From Tyto alba (Eukaryota > Chordata > Aves > Strigiformes > Tytonidae), in NCBI RefSeq assembly GCF_018691265.1, contig NW_024881321.1, forward strand, positions 19,321,698 through 19,385,697: a stretch of 64,000 nt of DNA. The letters are read 5' to 3'. Below are positions 52,101-64,000 of this stretch, one piece after another. The translations under genes were made by a program, and so were the position numbers. The notes under the pieces are model-generated. The model made no database searches, was not told the origin of the DNA, and saw only the letters and a list, made by a program, of their open reading frames with translations. The first letter of the stretch is position 1; each line of letters starts with the position of its first letter.

Positions 52101-54049
52101 GTATTTATTGTGCGATATTGGTTGATTGCTTTGTGGAGTCTTAAAAAAACCCTGAGGATACCATGCCAGTATTTCTCTCCGTTTCTCCTCTGTGGTCTAT
52201 AACAGCACTAGAGAAGCCACTTTTTGTAAAGAGGAAAGAGCCCCCAAATAACAGTGGGTTGGTTCCATGTGTCGCCATGAAGCCAGACATTCACTACTGC
52301 TGAGATGATGTGAAGACTTGTATTTCACAATATTTCATGCAAGATTGCACAGAGCAGAATGGGGTAGAAAGGAAATGGTAAGGATAAAGGGCATTGTTTT
52401 GCAAGGTACAGAAGACAGTGCTGTGGTGCTTTTTCTCTTTTGTTCTCTGTAAAGTCAAGGAACCCCGAGTCCTGAGCTTCTTCAAGAACCTTCCTCTTTT
52501 CCTTCCTCTTCCTACCCTAAATTCCTCCTTCCAGGCACCACATAGTAGCTCTCATGATTCTGAATTATTATGGTAATTCATCATTTGAGGTAGATTGCCC
52601 ATTTAAGTTGCAACATTCCCTATTTTCATCAGTAGCATGGTGTCAGGTAGTTTTCTTCCATATTCTTGATGTTCCTCAGCTGCTTTCAACAACTGTTCTT
52701 GCTTTCAGCATTGCTAATGACAGACAGCATTTTGCAACCTGGCATGCACAGTTTGCCTAAGACTTACCTCCCTAACACAGAGATTTTTCTGCATTTGGCA
52801 CATGTGGGTAAAGTGTGACATTTAGAAAGACAATGCAATCTATTTGTCTTATTCCTATCTTGTCTACAATGAAAAATCCCAGTGGAATGAAGAATTGAAG
52901 AAATTCTGCACTTCCCTCTTGGGGCTAGTGTCTAAGGCTGTATCTACACTGCCTGATGAATCTGCCTTAGGGAATGATCCTTAGCCCATGGGAAAAGTGT
53001 TGCACGCTTACTTGTTCATATTTTTCAGCATAGCAGGACAGTGCAGAGTTGAGGGAGTCAATTTTGGAACAGTCTGCTCTGTACTGTCTTTTAGCAGTGG
53101 CGCTCACAATGAACTACCCCCCAGACTCCACTTGATTTCTGTTTTGAAGGGTGTGAGATGGTTCGTTCCTAAAGAGGTCCCAGTAGCAAAGGAGTGTTTT
53201 TGCAGGGTGGGTGCTCAGAGGACTCAGGACCCTGTAGTGAGCAGGGGAGGTCAGTTATCTGGTTGTGGAGGTGTGCTGCAGTACTCCAGTATTTTCTCCT
53301 GTGAAATGGTGGTAGCAAGAGACTAGCAGGAGGAATCTTCCAAGCAGCAGTACTATTTGTGAGTCCCCACACCAGAGACGCTGCCTTGTTACGAAATGTA
53401 TCACCAGATGACATTGGTAAATGTCATGTCAGGTGTCTGTCCTTCAGGTGAGAAGGACTTGGCTCCTGAGGTGTGCTGGGTCTTTCCAGCTTGTGGCCCT
53501 GGGAACTTCCTGTTTGCAAGCAAACTTATCAAAGTAAGATAAGGTCAGTAAGTAGGATAAGTAAGATATGCATTAACTAACAGAATGTATTTATGCTGAT
53601 AAAATTCTTGAGGCACATTTTTTCCCAAAACTGGACTTTGGTATTGTTTTGATATTTTTGAGGGAGAATTTGCCTCCATCCTGTTGAAGCATGACATGTC
53701 ACAGGGAGTCCATGGCTGTGTTTGTAATACAGGGGTTAAAGCAAGAATTGTTTCTATCTTTTCTCAGCTGAAAAACATATTTGAAAGTCTTTGTAGACTT
53801 GGTGTCTGTTGGCAGACATAGAAGGCACTTTGAATATGCATGCGGGTCTGCTCTTGAAGATCTTAATGGGGTAGACAGAGTGGGCATGATTCAGGTTCAG
53901 ATGCTGAACAATTAGGTCTTGATTCCTTTTTTTGCCTAGATATAGTGTTTAGGGACATTTGAAAAGCCCTGGGCAACCTAGCTGTCTTGCCTGGCCTTCC
54001 ACCACTGGTCCAGAAGTATTAAGGTTTCCCACAGGTCTCAAGTCAGATC
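52101..54049. other. intergenic, no gene seen
   Basis: No coding sequence, RNA gene or recognisable transposon. The short open frames have no homology that I recognise. Confidence 0.55.
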
Positions 54050-54440
54050 TGCCAATGACATCCAGGTATCTCAGATGTCCTGCACCTTCTCAAATGGCAC
54101 TAAAGGCCTATGTTAAGGCACCAATTTAAGACCCTGCATATGGGGATGGAATTCATCTTCAAAGTGGACACTTAAATGTGAGTGTCTAAACAGAGTTGTA
54201 TGCCTAGATGTTAAGACAATTTTAGCCAATGGAGGCTGGTTAATTAATGCAGTCAATGAAGCCTGCAGAGCTACTTAGCTCATGCTAACCTACATTTAGT
54301 CAGCTAATAGCTCTCTAGGTTCCACTTGGATGGATTTGGGTGTACTATGATAGCAGCTTAGGCACCTAGGGTGGGATATAGTGGCTGTCTGAGATATCCT
54401 AGGGTATCCCGCTTGGCCTAAATAAGGGAACTGAGGTCTC
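54050..54440 (-). repeat. unnamed dispersed repeat, copy 2
   Basis: On the minus strand the right part reads GGATACCCTAGGATATCTC followed by TAGGTGCCTAAG, matching copy 3 (57915-57960, plus strand) by eye. The left part carries GGTGCCTTAACATAGGCCTTTA, which resembles the start of copy 3. The order of the parts differs from copy 3, so this may be two fragments or a rearranged copy. Family name unknown. Confidence 0.45.
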
Positions 54441-54701
54441 AGAAGTCTGGTGTCATACCTACTCAGTCTTGTGCTGGTGTCTCAAATGGCCCTATGTACT
54501 TATGCTGGAGCAATTAAATCCTACCCCTTACAGATATCTTTATTTAGTCTGGAGCTGATATGAATCCTCTTGACTTTACCTCTGCTCCAATTTTTTGGTG
54601 TTCTTCCTGATATCTGGAGCTTTTGCACTTGTGGCTTTTACATCATGCTAGCTACAGTCTTTTGCCTGTATTCTCTTACAGCTCAAGCAGATCCAGTGCT
54701 G

Positions 54702-54730
54702 TTTTTTTTTTTTTTTTTTTTTTTTTTTTT
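54702..54730 (+). repeat. poly-T run (29 T)
   Basis: Homopolymer in the gene-poor interval. It produces Phe-rich spurious open frames. Confidence 0.9.
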
Positions 54731-57700
54731 GTACTCTTCTTACAAATTTATGATCACAGACCATTTAGCTCCTATCAACTGATAACACAGAATCCTTCAC
54801 ATGACTAACAGTAGCCACCTGTGATTTGTAGTGTTTCAGCTAATTTGGAGGAAAGTTTTGATATCTTACCTTTCTCTTAAAGAGTGAACCTATCAGATTA
54901 ATAAGTGGAAGGGTATATGGAAGAAAATGGTTCTTCGATCTTGTTTTTCTCCCTTTTATGATAATTGTTTTTCAGCTTTCTTAGTGAAAGAGTATTCTGT
55001 GAATCTGTCCTTTCAAAAATACACCTTTAAGCACACTTAAAATGTTTTTTTTCCTCTTCATGGTAGACAACAGTTGTACACAAGCAATGCATAGCCTGTG
55101 AGCAGCAAGCATTTTTGAGTAAATTACGAAATGATTATTAAGCATACTTGTTGGACACAATAAAAGGGACTTTGATATTGTCAAGAGTTACATTAAAAAG
55201 ACAAAATGGAAATAATTACTTTAAGGATGATATTAAACTATATTGGGGAGTGAAGGAAATTCTGCAAATTTCATCAGACCCCATGATTTAAACATACTGA
55301 GAAATTAATTGGTGTGTAACTGCCTTTTGTCAAAGTGTCAGGATTTAAGCAATACAAAATGAGAATTACCTCTCGCATAATATCAAAGTCCTGATTTGTA
55401 TTTCCATTCAGGATTTAAGTGGTGAAATCCTGTCTCTCTTCAGGTGAACAGGATCTTTCTTTCATGTATTTGGTTCAGAGACAAAACTGTGAATTCTCTG
55501 GAGAAGTTCACTAGACAGTGAAGGATACACATCCCTTTCTGCTAGTGGTATCCAATGCATGTTCAGTATCTGTTGCAGCCACCTTGTCCATTGAATCCCT
55601 TTGTCTTTAGAGGCAACCAGGCCCTGGCCAGACTGGTATTATGGGGAAGACTCATCATAATACACTGTAGCTTGCCTGCAGAGCGAAGGGTGAATGTTAC
55701 AACATATGTGTCAGACATTGTCCTAAAAATGAGTGATGTGGCAAGAAGTTTCATTGATGCTGTCAAATGTTTGAGCTCCATTATTCTTGCATAGAAGAAC
55801 AAAGAAGTCATCCTTTCAGTAGTCTTCCTCTACAAGGGAAGTACGGTTTAGCCTCCATTTCTCTCTTTTTTTCTATGATTTTAGATAACGTGCTGGTATT
55901 AGTTTTGTACTGTACTGTTTTCCTTAGGTTCTCCAGGTTTTGGTGGGGAATACATGCTTTTTTTTTTTTTTTTTTTTAACTATGAAATTTTTATTCTTCT
56001 ACAGCTGAAGTACCATGGAACGACTGTGTGCTTCTGACCTTTCAATCTCTTATGAAATTAGAGCTATCTAACTTATTAACATGTGAGAAGCTGGAGGTAC
56101 ACAAAAGCTTCGACAGCAGATGTTGAGAGGTCATCAACATCAAAATTTGAAGGGACACTGTAACTCCTGTGAGCCATTACATATTGCATTCATCAGTTCA
56201 GTAAGAAGGCACAGGAGCCAATATATAATGGACAGTTATGGCAGAACCATTTGTTTTGGAATAGGATTATCTTCCCTGTCCACATTATCTTTGTGATAAA
56301 TTTATTTTTTATTTCCATCTCCAAATTCTCTTCCACTCAGAGGTAATGAAGAACTTGAAAGCTGCTCTCCTATAGGTAGTCTTCATTAGGAGGTTAGTCA
56401 GAACTTCCAGTAATTTACTTCTTCCACTGTCATGTGGACTTTTCCTCTGAAACCTGCTTCTTTAGTTCACAAATTTTGTGACCTAAGAAAACTTTGGTCA
56501 CTTTCTCCTGATACAATTCACAGCCTTACTCCTTTAGAATAATGTTATTAGATTGGGGGATGCTTTTTCTTGTATTTGAAGACAAGTTATTGGGATAATT
56601 TAAGGTTTGTTATGCAGTTAAATTTATTAGCAGTATTTCATACATATTTATGGATATTGTGATGAGATTTCTGGCTAGTTTTACATGCATAGTTGTTCAG
56701 AAAAAAAGGGTGGGTAGGGTTCATCTCATCTAATTATAGGGAAAAAACCCTTAAAAATCTTATTCAGAGTTTTAAGAAATCTTAGTTTAGAAAGAAACCC
56801 AACCAAACAGCAACTTGAGCCCATTTAATGGGTGTTGTCTTCTGGTAGGATGTGGCTTCACACTTCTTGCTGTCCAGTCCCCAGTGAAGGTGTTGGTCAT
56901 TTTTCTGTTTGTTTATGATGGTTTATTTGATTATTTATACTTAAGATGTAGATCTGGAAGCTGTTGTTACCCTTCTGCATTTTGAAAGTGGATACTAGTA
57001 ACCGATCTTCTTTGACCAATAGTCTACTTTAAGGATTTCACCAACAAACATGAAGATGTACTAAATTAAACATGAAAACGCTGCTGTTGGTAATTTGCTT
57101 AAATTTGTTATATGTAGATTGGAGCCTCCACTGGAATATATATGAGGGATTTTCAGTATAGTAAAAAGGTTGGAAACTGCTGCCTTAGAAAACCATATTC
57201 TCTAGAAATTAATCTTTAAATTAAAGACAGGCCCATCTGTGTGCACCACTAAATTGGAATTGGGAGATATAACTCAGGAGTAGGCCTCATGATACTCCTT
57301 CTCCAAAGTGTAAATTTCACTTGTTTCCACATTGTGAAAACAATATTTTTAACATTAAGGGAAAAAAGTGCTTTGTTCTGTTGAAAGTTGAAAACTTTAC
57401 AGGGTACTAAATAAAATAGAAGTCAACACAATGTGTTTGAAGACTTGAGTAAGTTTAACATTCCAGCTGCCTTATTTTAAATAGTATTTGGGATAAATAT
57501 ATGCTAATATACTTATCCATAGGAAAATACGTAAAATTGCATTAATAGATAAATAAGTGAATAGTCACTTACTATAAATCTTGTATTCCTGGACAAAATA
57601 AATGTAAATTTCCAAAGACAGTTCATTTCAATCACCTTGATCATCTACTTTGGTAAGGAATGAATATCCTTTGAAGGTACCTGTATTTCTCCACTGTTAA

Positions 57701-57789
57701 TAGACCAAATCCTGGGAGAGCAATTTAGACTAAATGCCTGTTTTAGGTGAGATTAATTCTAGTCTATTGCTAAAGGCTCAAGTTACTCA
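54731..57789. other. intergenic, no gene seen
   Basis: Contains a 20-T run at 55958-55977. No coding sequence or named repeat is recognised. Confidence 0.55.
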
Positions 57790-57980
57790 TCCATAGATAG
57801 GTGCCTTAGGCCTTTGTAAATGCCATAAAATATCTCAAACATGTACATGGGGCTGGCAGATATGATACAGGAGTTATGAGAGACCGGTGACCTGTAGTAG
57901 TAGCAGAAGTGCAGGTAGGATACCCTAGGGCATCTCAAATTGCATTAGGTGCCTATGGAAGGTAACTGAATCAAGCCAAA
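57790..57980 (+). repeat. unnamed dispersed repeat, copy 3
   Basis: The clearest copy. It begins GGTGCCTTAGGCCTTTG, continues with GGGGCTGGCAGATATGATA and ends with GGATACCCTAGGGCATCTC and TTAGGTGCCTATGGAAG. Similarity to 11985-12140 and to 54330-54440 (both minus strand) is visible by eye. Confidence 0.55.
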
Positions 57981-59599
57981 GAGATCACCTCCATTTTAAT
58001 AATGTGCACTGATGACTGGCCATCTGCTAAAGTCATGAACAAACAGAGGTACTTTCTGAAATTTTGAGAGTACCAGTATTATGGCTCACTGGTTCTTCAA
58101 GTTACTTCTCTCTGGCATGCAATAAACCAGGTTATATCTTTAGGCTTCCTACAGGTGATTTTAAATGTGATAGTAAGTGCCATCCCCATATTCCCTATCA
58201 TCCTGTGCTTGTGCCAGAAGCAAAGACTTTGATGTCTGCATTCAGTCTTATGGTCAGTGTCTCTTACCTGACAATTTGCAACCTAACCAACACAACAGTA
58301 CGATACAAGAACACTACAGCTCCTCTGTAAGGCTGTGGAGCACATCTGAGTAAGCACTTGTATAGAAACCGAAATCCATCAGAGAACAGGTCTTGTTAAA
58401 GATTCTAACATGGTCTTTAACACAACTTTACTGATGCTATATCTGAGCTAATGATACTTTATAAGCAGTGCCCATCATTAACTTGTTTCTTCTGGGAAAA
58501 ATCTGAAATCTCTTCATATCAGCCTACCTTGTAATCGCAGAAGAAAGTGAATTCTTGTGTTTCCTGCTTCTGAGGCTTAGAGATCTTGGAGGCAATCTGG
58601 GAAGTAACTTGCACAGTGCAGCTGCCAGCAGTACTGCAGAAATCACAGAGACATAGGATCTTTATCATGGATAATGAGGGAGTCTTCATACTGTATGTAG
58701 TCAGGTTCTATCTCCTGCTAACTAGCAGATTTTTTGCAAGACCTTACATTTGCTAAGTGTCAGAAATAGCAGACATATGCAGCTCTGCTCATCTATCCTT
58801 GTGAGAGTGTGTTTAAACATCTGTGTGTTTAAATTTGAAGCTTTAATGTTATGTTGCACTTCATTATGGATGCAGCAATGACTGAGGAAACAGAAAGGAA
58901 ACTGTGAAGAGGCCACACTTCTTGGTAGCAGCCTAGGAATTAAGATGACAGCATTAATTATTTATGCTGTAGAACATCTTCATTGGCAGGTGGTGGTGTG
59001 AGGAAAGGGGGGAGGTCAAAAACCACATCTACTTATCTTTTTATGGTGAAACAACAGAAGAAATAAGAAGCAAGCAGTTAACCACTACATCTATTTGAAA
59101 TCAAGGAATGGAGTTGCAAATTGGCTACTGCAGAGTTTTCTTTGCCATGCATCAGAAAGTACTGTGATCCTAAATCTAAAATTATCGTGTTTGAGGACAA
59201 CTTTTAAAACAGAAAAAAAAAAAGGCCTAATAAGGACCTCCAGGGAATAGATTAGTATTTAATAGATAGAAAAGACAGGACATCACTGGAGATGGCTGGC
59301 ATTCCACAGATAATCCCGGCATTGCTTTCATCCTTTGAGTACAAACTGCCATAATCCTTCAAGCAGGATAGAACAGTGCCATGAAGATGGATGCTTCAAA
59401 ATGTCCTGTGAAATAATCGTGAAAATGCATACAGATAAGTCACTCCATCTGTTGATACAGCATTTGTTTGTTTGGAGGGAATCTTCTGCTTTGAGAAAAC
59501 AATTGGAAATGTGACAATTACAGATATGACTTAAAAATAAGACAATGAAAAGATATTTGTAAGACATTTGGATACATCATAGGTAAGTAGGTAGATAGG

Positions 59600-59600
<1 letters not shown>
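57981..59600. other. intergenic, no gene seen
   Basis: No coding sequence, RNA gene or named transposon is recognised. Confidence 0.55.

Positions 59601-59601
<1 letters not shown>

Positions 59602-59670
<69 letters not shown>
59602..59670 (+). repeat. (GATA)n tetranucleotide microsatellite, about 17 units
   Basis: Uninterrupted GATA/TAGA units preceded by imperfect GTAG/GTAGATAG units from about 59584. It yields a spurious Ile-Tyr-Leu-Ser repeat open frame on the minus strand. Length is likely polymorphic. Confidence 0.95.
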
Positions 59671-59671
<1 letters not shown>

Positions 59672-60198
59672 ACAAGAGAAAATATAATATTAGATAGAGA
59701 CAATAAAAATGTAGACTGCCAGTGCTGATGGGAACATTGCATTTTAGGGGAAGAATTATAATGTCGTAAAATGCTTGGGAATAATATCTCATTTACAGTA
59801 TAACCAGGTAGAATTGAAATACTTTAGAATTCTGTTGTTTGCTTTGTGTCACAATAATATCTGGTGGTCCTAACTGTGAGAGACCATATTGTACCAGATG
59901 TTGAATAATACAAACAAAATATAATGTCTTCCCAGAAAATGTAGATTTCAAGCAGGTAGACTAGAAATAAGTGAGAGGATATGCAGCTTGTCTGGGGTCA
60001 CAGAGCAGCAGTTCCTTAATGCTGTGGTCTAGTTGCCCATTCATAAAATTACACTGCCAACAAATTGTACATATCTGAGCTGTCCCAGTCTCAGTGTTGT
60101 GTGTAATGACCTGTAAACATTTTTTGTGCTGACAAAGTGCTATTCTTTTTCTTAGTAACAAAGGAGTTGACCATTGAATTATCTAGTAGTTATTTTCT

Positions 60199-60602
60199 TA
60201 GAATTATAAAATGGTTTGGGTTGGAAGGGGCCTTTAAAGATCATGTAGTCCAACTCCCCTGCCATGAGGAGGGATGTATTTCACTAGATGAGGTTGCTCC
60301 AAGCCCCATCCAACCTGACCTTGAACACTTCCAATGATCGGGCATCCACAACTTCTCTATGAAACTTGTTCCAGAGTCTCACTACCCTCATTGTAAAAAT
60401 TTCTTCCTTATGTCCAATCTAAATCTACCCACTTTCAGTTTAAAATCACTTCCCCTTGCCCTGTCACTACAGGCCTTTGCAAAAAGTCTCTCTCCATCCT
60501 TCTTATAAGTCTTCTTTAAGTACTGAAAGGCCACAATACAGCCCCAATTCTCTCAGTCTGTTCTCACAGGAGAGGTGTTCCAGCCTTCTGATCATTTTCA
60601 TG
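60199..60602 (-). mobile_element. CR1 LINE 3'-end fragment, 5'-truncated
   Basis: The segment starting AGAATTATAAAATGGTTTGG and continuing TTGGAAGGGGCC, then CCAACTCCCCTGCCATG and later CCAGAGTCTCACTACC, is the reverse complement of the typical avian CR1 3' end. The element therefore points left and its truncated 5' side is at the right, where an LTR begins. The 8-bp terminal repeats are degraded, so it is fairly old. Confidence 0.85.
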
Positions 60603-61200
60603 TGTCCTGGTTTTGGCTGGGGTAGAGCTAATTTTCCTTCTTAGTAGCTAGAATAGTGTTGTATTTTGGATTCAGAGTGGGATTTATTGTGAGAAGAATG
60701 TTGATAATACACTGGTGTTTTTAGTTGTTGCTAAGAAATCAAGGGCTTTTCGACTTCTCATGTCTTTCTAGTGTGCAGGTGCACAAGAAGCTGGGAGGGA
60801 GCATAGCCAAAGCAGCAGACCCAAACTGGTCAATGGAATTTTCCATATCATACAATGACACACTCAGTATTTAGATGAGGGTTGTCCGGGAAGCTGGCTT
60901 TCTCTTCCAGGATTCCAGTTTCAGGATTTTCTCTCCTCTAGGATTGCTAACTGGGAACAGGCTGGGCATCAGCAAGCAGATGGTGAGCAATTGCATTGTG
61001 CATGATTGGTTTGTATATTATTATTATTATTAATTATTATTATTATTTTATTTTTATGTCAATTATTAAAATGTTTTTATCTCAACCTATGAGTCTCCTT
61101 ACCTTTACCACTCCAATTGTCTCCCCCATCCCCCAGGGCAGGGGAGGGTGAGCAAGCGGCTGCTTGTTATTTGGATGTCAGCTGGGTTTAAACCATGATA
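60603..61200 (+). mobile_element. solo LTR, avian ERVL-like type
   Basis: Begins TGTCCTGGTTTTGGCTGGG and ends GGGTTTAAACCATGATA. It contains GAGCAATTGCATTGTGCAT, a (TTA)n tract and TTATCTCAACCTATGAGTC, all familiar features of a common avian LTR. The terminal dinucleotide is decayed (TA in place of CA). The flanks TCATG (60598-60602) and CCATG (61201-61205) could be a 5-bp target duplication with one mismatch, which would suit an ERVL-type element. No viral coding region is attached. Confidence 0.7.
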
Positions 61201-61244
61201 CCATGTCATGGACCACCACACGTGTTTGAAAGTGGACTGCCAAA

Positions 61245-62138
61245 CACCAGAATCTTCCCCCAGTGTCAGACAGAGCCAGTTCCAGCTGGGTCCAAGAGGG
61301 ACCCGCTGCTGGCCAAAGCTGAGCCATTCAGTTGCTAGTGCCTCTGTGATGACATACTTAAGAAAGGGTAAAAAATGTTGTACAACAGCAGCTGGAAGAG
61401 AGGAGTGAGAAGATTTGAAACAGCTCTGCAGACACCCAGGTCACTGAAGAAGGAGGGGGAGGAAGTGCTTCATCTTGGGGCAGATGATGTCCACTGCAGC
61501 CCATAGAGAGGACCATGGTGAACCAGACAGCACACTGCAGTGCATGGAGGCCCCATGCCAGAGCAGGCTCCTGGCAGGAACTGCAGCCCATGGAGAGGAG
61601 CCCAGTCAAGAGCAGGTTTCTAGCAGGACCTGTGCCCTGTGGGGGGCCCACACTGGAGCAGCCTATTCTTGAAAGACTGTACCCCCATGGAAAGGACTCA
61701 TGCTGGAGCACTTCTTGAAGGACTTCAGATTGAAGGAAGGACCCACATTGAAACAGGGGTAAAGTGTGAGGAAGGAGGAGCAGAGAGTAGCTATTGTGGA
61801 CTGACCATCACCCTCATTCCACATCCTCCTGCACTGCTTGGAGGCTGGGGTGGTGGTGGAGTTGGGAATGAAGGACTGAAGTTGAGCCTGGGAAGAAGGG
61901 GAAGGATCAGAGGGAAGGTGTTTTTGGTTTTGTCCTTGCTTCTCATCATCCAACTCTGTGTTAATTTTCCCCTAGTTGAGTCTGTTTTGCCCGTGATGGT
62001 AACTGGCAAGTGATCTTCCTGTCTTTATCTGAACCCAAGAGGTTTCTCACCCTATTTTCTCCTCTGTTCTATTGAGGAGAGGGAGTGAGAAAGAGTCTGA
62101 GTGGATGTTTGGCAGCCGACTAAGGTCAACTCACCAGA
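61245..62138 (+). mobile_element. second long LTR, avian ERVL-like type, 5' end degraded
   Basis: Recognised by the segment CTTCCCCCAGTGTCAGACAG, a long internal region with repeated 'CCCATGGAGAGGA / CTGGAGCAG' units, GAGTCTGTTTTGCCCGTGATG and the terminal GGTCAACTCACCAGA. This matches another frequent avian LTR in the same orientation as its neighbour. Roughly the first 60 bp appear lost or strongly diverged. The open frames here are by-products of the repeat; no gag, pol or env sequence is seen. Confidence 0.65.
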
Positions 62139-64000
62139 GTGTTGAAGACATAGGTGGAATGTTGGAATAGGAAACTGAATTGCCTTTTGACGATGTTCAT
62201 CTCTCCATCCGCTATCTTACTAAGGTATTCTCAGGGAGTATGCAAAATCCAGTTTTATAAGGTAGTTCTAATTTACTAGTGAACTCACCTGAGACATGAA
62301 AAACAGTTAAATAAATTTCTTTTTAAAAATATGTTGAAAACTCTTTCCCTTTGTGCACAATTGGAAGTATATGTGTTCATGCATATGTATGTGTGAATTT
62401 AATCTATGTCCTTATCAATATGTCTACTGTGTACCAATACCGTGTACTGTGTATCAATGTCATCTGCATACACACTGACAAAGAGGTCTTTCCAGTTCAC
62501 ATAGAAGCTAACAGTCATGCAGAGTTAATCAGAAGAAGCAATGTGTTTTCCTTGTTTAAAGAAAAGCTGAGCCCAGTTGGGATTCTGGACATCCTTTACT
62601 CAGGCTTGAGTTGTATTGGACTCTTCTCCATTTAAACAGATTTCCATTCCATAGAAACTACTGCTGGTATGTCAAACTGTACAGTTTACAAATCCTGTAA
62701 CAACCTGTAAATGCCTTGTTTTCTAAGAAATAGCCATACTTAATTTCCATTTTGTCCAGTTGTACTGTTTGTGCATACTTACCTATATAGAGAACATTTC
62801 AAAATCATTCTTCCATAACATAAGCTACTTTATAATTGGCAAAGTAATAATTAATTTTTCCATTTTATCATCACCGTAAGAAATGGTATCCTATCATCTC
62901 TTTTTGCAAGTGAGAATTAATAGCCCATTACTCACAGTCTTTCTAATACTTTTACACTGACTATCTTTAGAGAGGAGTGAGCTCTAAGGAGAAGAGTTTC
63001 ATCTCTTATTTACTTCCCTGGGAGCTGGAAGGCCACTCTTTCTCTTTCTGTGGTGGGGGATCCTCCAATAGCTCCAGTTATGCTTCTCTTCTGTGCCAGT
63101 GATGTTTTGCAGAGTAAGATGCTTGCCCCATTCGTTTTAGTCAGGTCAGCTACATCTTCACCAGTAAACTGAACAGGGCCAAATCACAGGCTCCAACACT
63201 GACATACACCAAGCCCTGCAATTCATCATTGATTAATATATGTAATTTTGGAGCTGTGCAAACTAGCTTGCTGCAAACTAGCCCTCTGCCTGACAATGGA
63301 TGAGTGTTGTTCAGGAGACAGACTGAGCCAGGAATGGTTCTTAGGTGTTTTGGAAGGAGGAAAAAGATGAGTTTTGGTATACAGGTACCAACTGCACTCT
63401 GCCATTTCAATCATGGCCAGAAAACAGGCTCTAGCCCACTAATTTTTCTAGTGTAGTTATAACCTCAGCCAATACTGCTGTCCAGTGCTAGATTGGGGTT
63501 AGCAATGAATACCCCAACTGTTCTGATACCATACCTCAAAAGGGAGAGATGGACAACACGGTGTCAGTCTTCTTCTTAGAAATAATACAATCCAATAATA
63601 TCAAGAGATTGACTGCCCATCCAAAATTTTTTTTGGAAGAAGGGTCTATGAAAATTTCATCAAAGGGTCTGTAGTATGAAAACAAGGAAATAGAAAAGAC
63701 TGTAACCCGCATAGTGGTCAGTGGGTTCAGTTGTCTTATAAGCCTGAGTTGCCTTACCATTCAAGTCAGGGTGCAAAGGAAACGCATCATTCAAGAAGCA
63801 TTTGAGAAGCCTGCTATTTTGTATAAAGGGGATTGAACTATCTAGCCTAGGAGATTTTCTCTGCAACAAACAATTTGGAAGGTATCTATCTACGCTGACT
63901 AGATCACATGCTAGAAATTAATCCAAGCTTTAGGAAGATGTTAAGTTAGCTTTAAAGGGCAGGATGAGATCTTCAAATGTAGGTACAATTCTTCTGCCTT
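62139..64000. other. intergenic, no gene seen
   Basis: Sequence to the right of the LTR cluster. No coding sequence, RNA gene or named transposon is recognised. Confidence 0.55.

Noticed and set aside
59518..59792. Minus-strand open frames with Ile-Tyr-Leu-Ser repeats
   Set aside because: Direct translation of the GATA microsatellite.
60137..60644. Open frames across the CR1 fragment, considered as LINE ORF2 remnants
   Set aside because: They cover the CR1 3' end in antisense and do not encode reverse transcriptase motifs.
61208..62013. Several open frames around 61.2-62.0 kb
   Set aside because: They lie inside an LTR with internal repeats; no retroviral protein similarity is seen.
1..64000. 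tRNA genes, rRNA, CRISPR arrays or bacterial operon features
   Set aside because: No tRNA box pattern, direct-repeat array or operon structure was seen; the sequence is vertebrate nuclear DNA.

Overview
The window looks like nuclear DNA from a bird. It holds one large multi-exon vertebrate gene with GT-AG introns, CpG-island promoters, the 3' ends of CR1 LINEs, and two long terminal repeats of the kind common in avian ERVL-like elements. I cannot name the species; the LTR types suggest a non-galliform bird, possibly a songbird, and that is weak inference.

The only protein-coding gene I can support is OBI1 (RNF219, ORC ubiquitin ligase 1), on the minus strand from the start codon at 28941 to the stop at 7130. 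I reconstructed six coding exons with consistent splice sites and phases (28870-28941, 23975-24110, 22896-22987, 20993-21241, 17614-17702, 7130-8627). They total 2136 nt, giving a 711-residue protein with an N-terminal C3HC4 RING, a coiled coil and a long acidic/serine-rich tail. A 3' UTR with an AATAAA signal follows, down to about 6285. The promoter is a CpG island around 28430-29300 with an ETS-type site just upstream of the start codon and two short perfect tandem duplications further upstream.

Positions 1-2760 are a chain of GC-rich islands mixed with AT-rich, homeodomain/POU-like sequence. In human, POU4F1 (BRN3A) lies next to OBI1 beyond its 3' end and on the same strand, so this left edge is best read as the 5' flank of POU4F1, whose coding exons would lie just outside the window. 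Positions 2761-6280 are intergenic.

Positions 29200-64000 hold no coding sequence I can support. This fits the large gene-poor interval beside OBI1 in other vertebrates. The stretch contains long poly-T runs, a GATA microsatellite, candidate conserved noncoding elements (33990-34400, 50010-50170, 50640-52100), copies of a dispersed repeat I cannot name, and near the right end a cluster of a CR1 fragment and two LTRs (60199-62138).

I saw no new multi-gene system. The most unusual sequence-level items are a run of 22 C (transcribed strand sense) serving as the pyrimidine tract of the first OBI1 3' splice site, a (CTG)7 repeat next to the matching 5' splice site, a perfect 13-bp hairpin in intron 5, and the three-copy dispersed repeat family.
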